A DNA stretch of 64,000 nt from Protopterus annectens. Lineage: Eukaryota > Chordata > Ceratodontiformes > Protopteridae. The notes beneath the pieces were generated by a model. That model had not been told where the DNA came from and did not search any database. It saw only the letters and a list, made by a program, of their open reading frames with translations. Positions 63,951 through 64,000 of the stretch are shown here, piece by piece (the first letter of the stretch is position 1; every line of letters begins with the position of its first letter). The translations under genes were made by a program, and so were the position numbers. The stretch spans positions 930,412,499 through 930,476,498 of the forward strand of contig NC_056743.1 in NCBI RefSeq assembly GCF_019279795.1. Reading direction: 5' to 3'.

Positions 63951-64000
63951 TTTTTTATTTAGAGCCTCCAAGTATGTTTTTGTGTGTTTATGTGTTTGGT

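Larger units (their letters stand above)
60388..64000 (-). mobile_element. CR1-like LINE copy H (5' end beyond the window)
   Basis: The best preserved LINE here: ORF1 with esterase (63950-63505), ORF2 (63466-60501), a 3' UTR of about 110 bases and tail repeats AGGTTCAT AGGTTCAT at 60388-60404 (minus ATGAACCT). Copies I, J and the fragment at 56310 belong to the same family or a close relative. Confidence 0.9.

Overview
This window looks like repeat-packed vertebrate DNA. I recognise no host protein-coding gene, rRNA, tRNA gene or CRISPR array. Almost everything identifiable is retrotransposon: tyrosine-recombinase DIRS elements, CR1-like LINEs with an ORF1 esterase, L1-like and RTE-like LINEs, Penelope-like elements (PLEs), one Ty3/gypsy element and one tRNA-headed SINE-like repeat. 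Abundant DIRS together with CR1, PLE and RTE suggests a large amphibian-type genome (caecilian or salamander, possibly lungfish). That host call is inference from repeat content.

Layout. 0.2-0.3 kb: TA microsatellite. 0.4-4.0 kb: degenerate Ty3/gypsy pol (minus). 4.0-4.35 kb: PLE terminal fragment with a hammerhead-like motif. 4.4-14.3 kb: old DIRS copy A (gag side only), interrupted by a LINE tail (5.0-6.0 kb) and by a complete DIRS copy B (7.5-13.5 kb). 14.3-15.1 kb: unidentified. 15.1-25.6 kb: DIRS fragment P1, internally deleted DIRS C holding complete DIRS D (17.6-23.1 kb), then DIRS fragments X2, M and Q. 25.7-29.05 kb: 5' part of an L1-like LINE with an RTE fragment inside its ORF1. 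29.3-29.95 kb: CR1 and RTE tails. 30.45-47.2 kb: DIRS copy G split by two complete DIRS insertions, E (34.65-40.36 kb) and F (40.89-46.48 kb). 47.2-51.1 kb: SINE-like repeat and CR1 copy I. 51.3-51.7 kb: PLE GIY-YIG fragment. 51.7-53.1 kb: DIRS 3' part L. 53.1-56.3 kb: 5'-truncated L1-like LINE (plus). 56.3-56.6 kb: CR1 ORF1 fragment. 56.6-59.8 kb: mostly complete but broken PLE (minus). 60.4-64.0 kb: best CR1 copy (H), cut by the window end.

The DIRS copies carry inverted terminal repeats (ITRs), an internal complementary region (ICR) that spells the joined termini of a circle intermediate, a zinc-ribbon gag, RT + RNase H + a methyltransferase-like domain, and a tyrosine recombinase (YR). 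Complete and near-complete copies all lie on the minus strand. The four clear nested insertions (B in A, D in C, E and F in G) sit in the gag of an older DIRS in the same orientation. Copies whose left end begins AGTAC are flanked by AA on the left, and where the right end is visible by C on the right, which points to a short target preference. Copy F is the youngest-looking: its ITRs differ at about 4 of 158 positions and its reading frames are broken mainly by single-base homopolymer changes.
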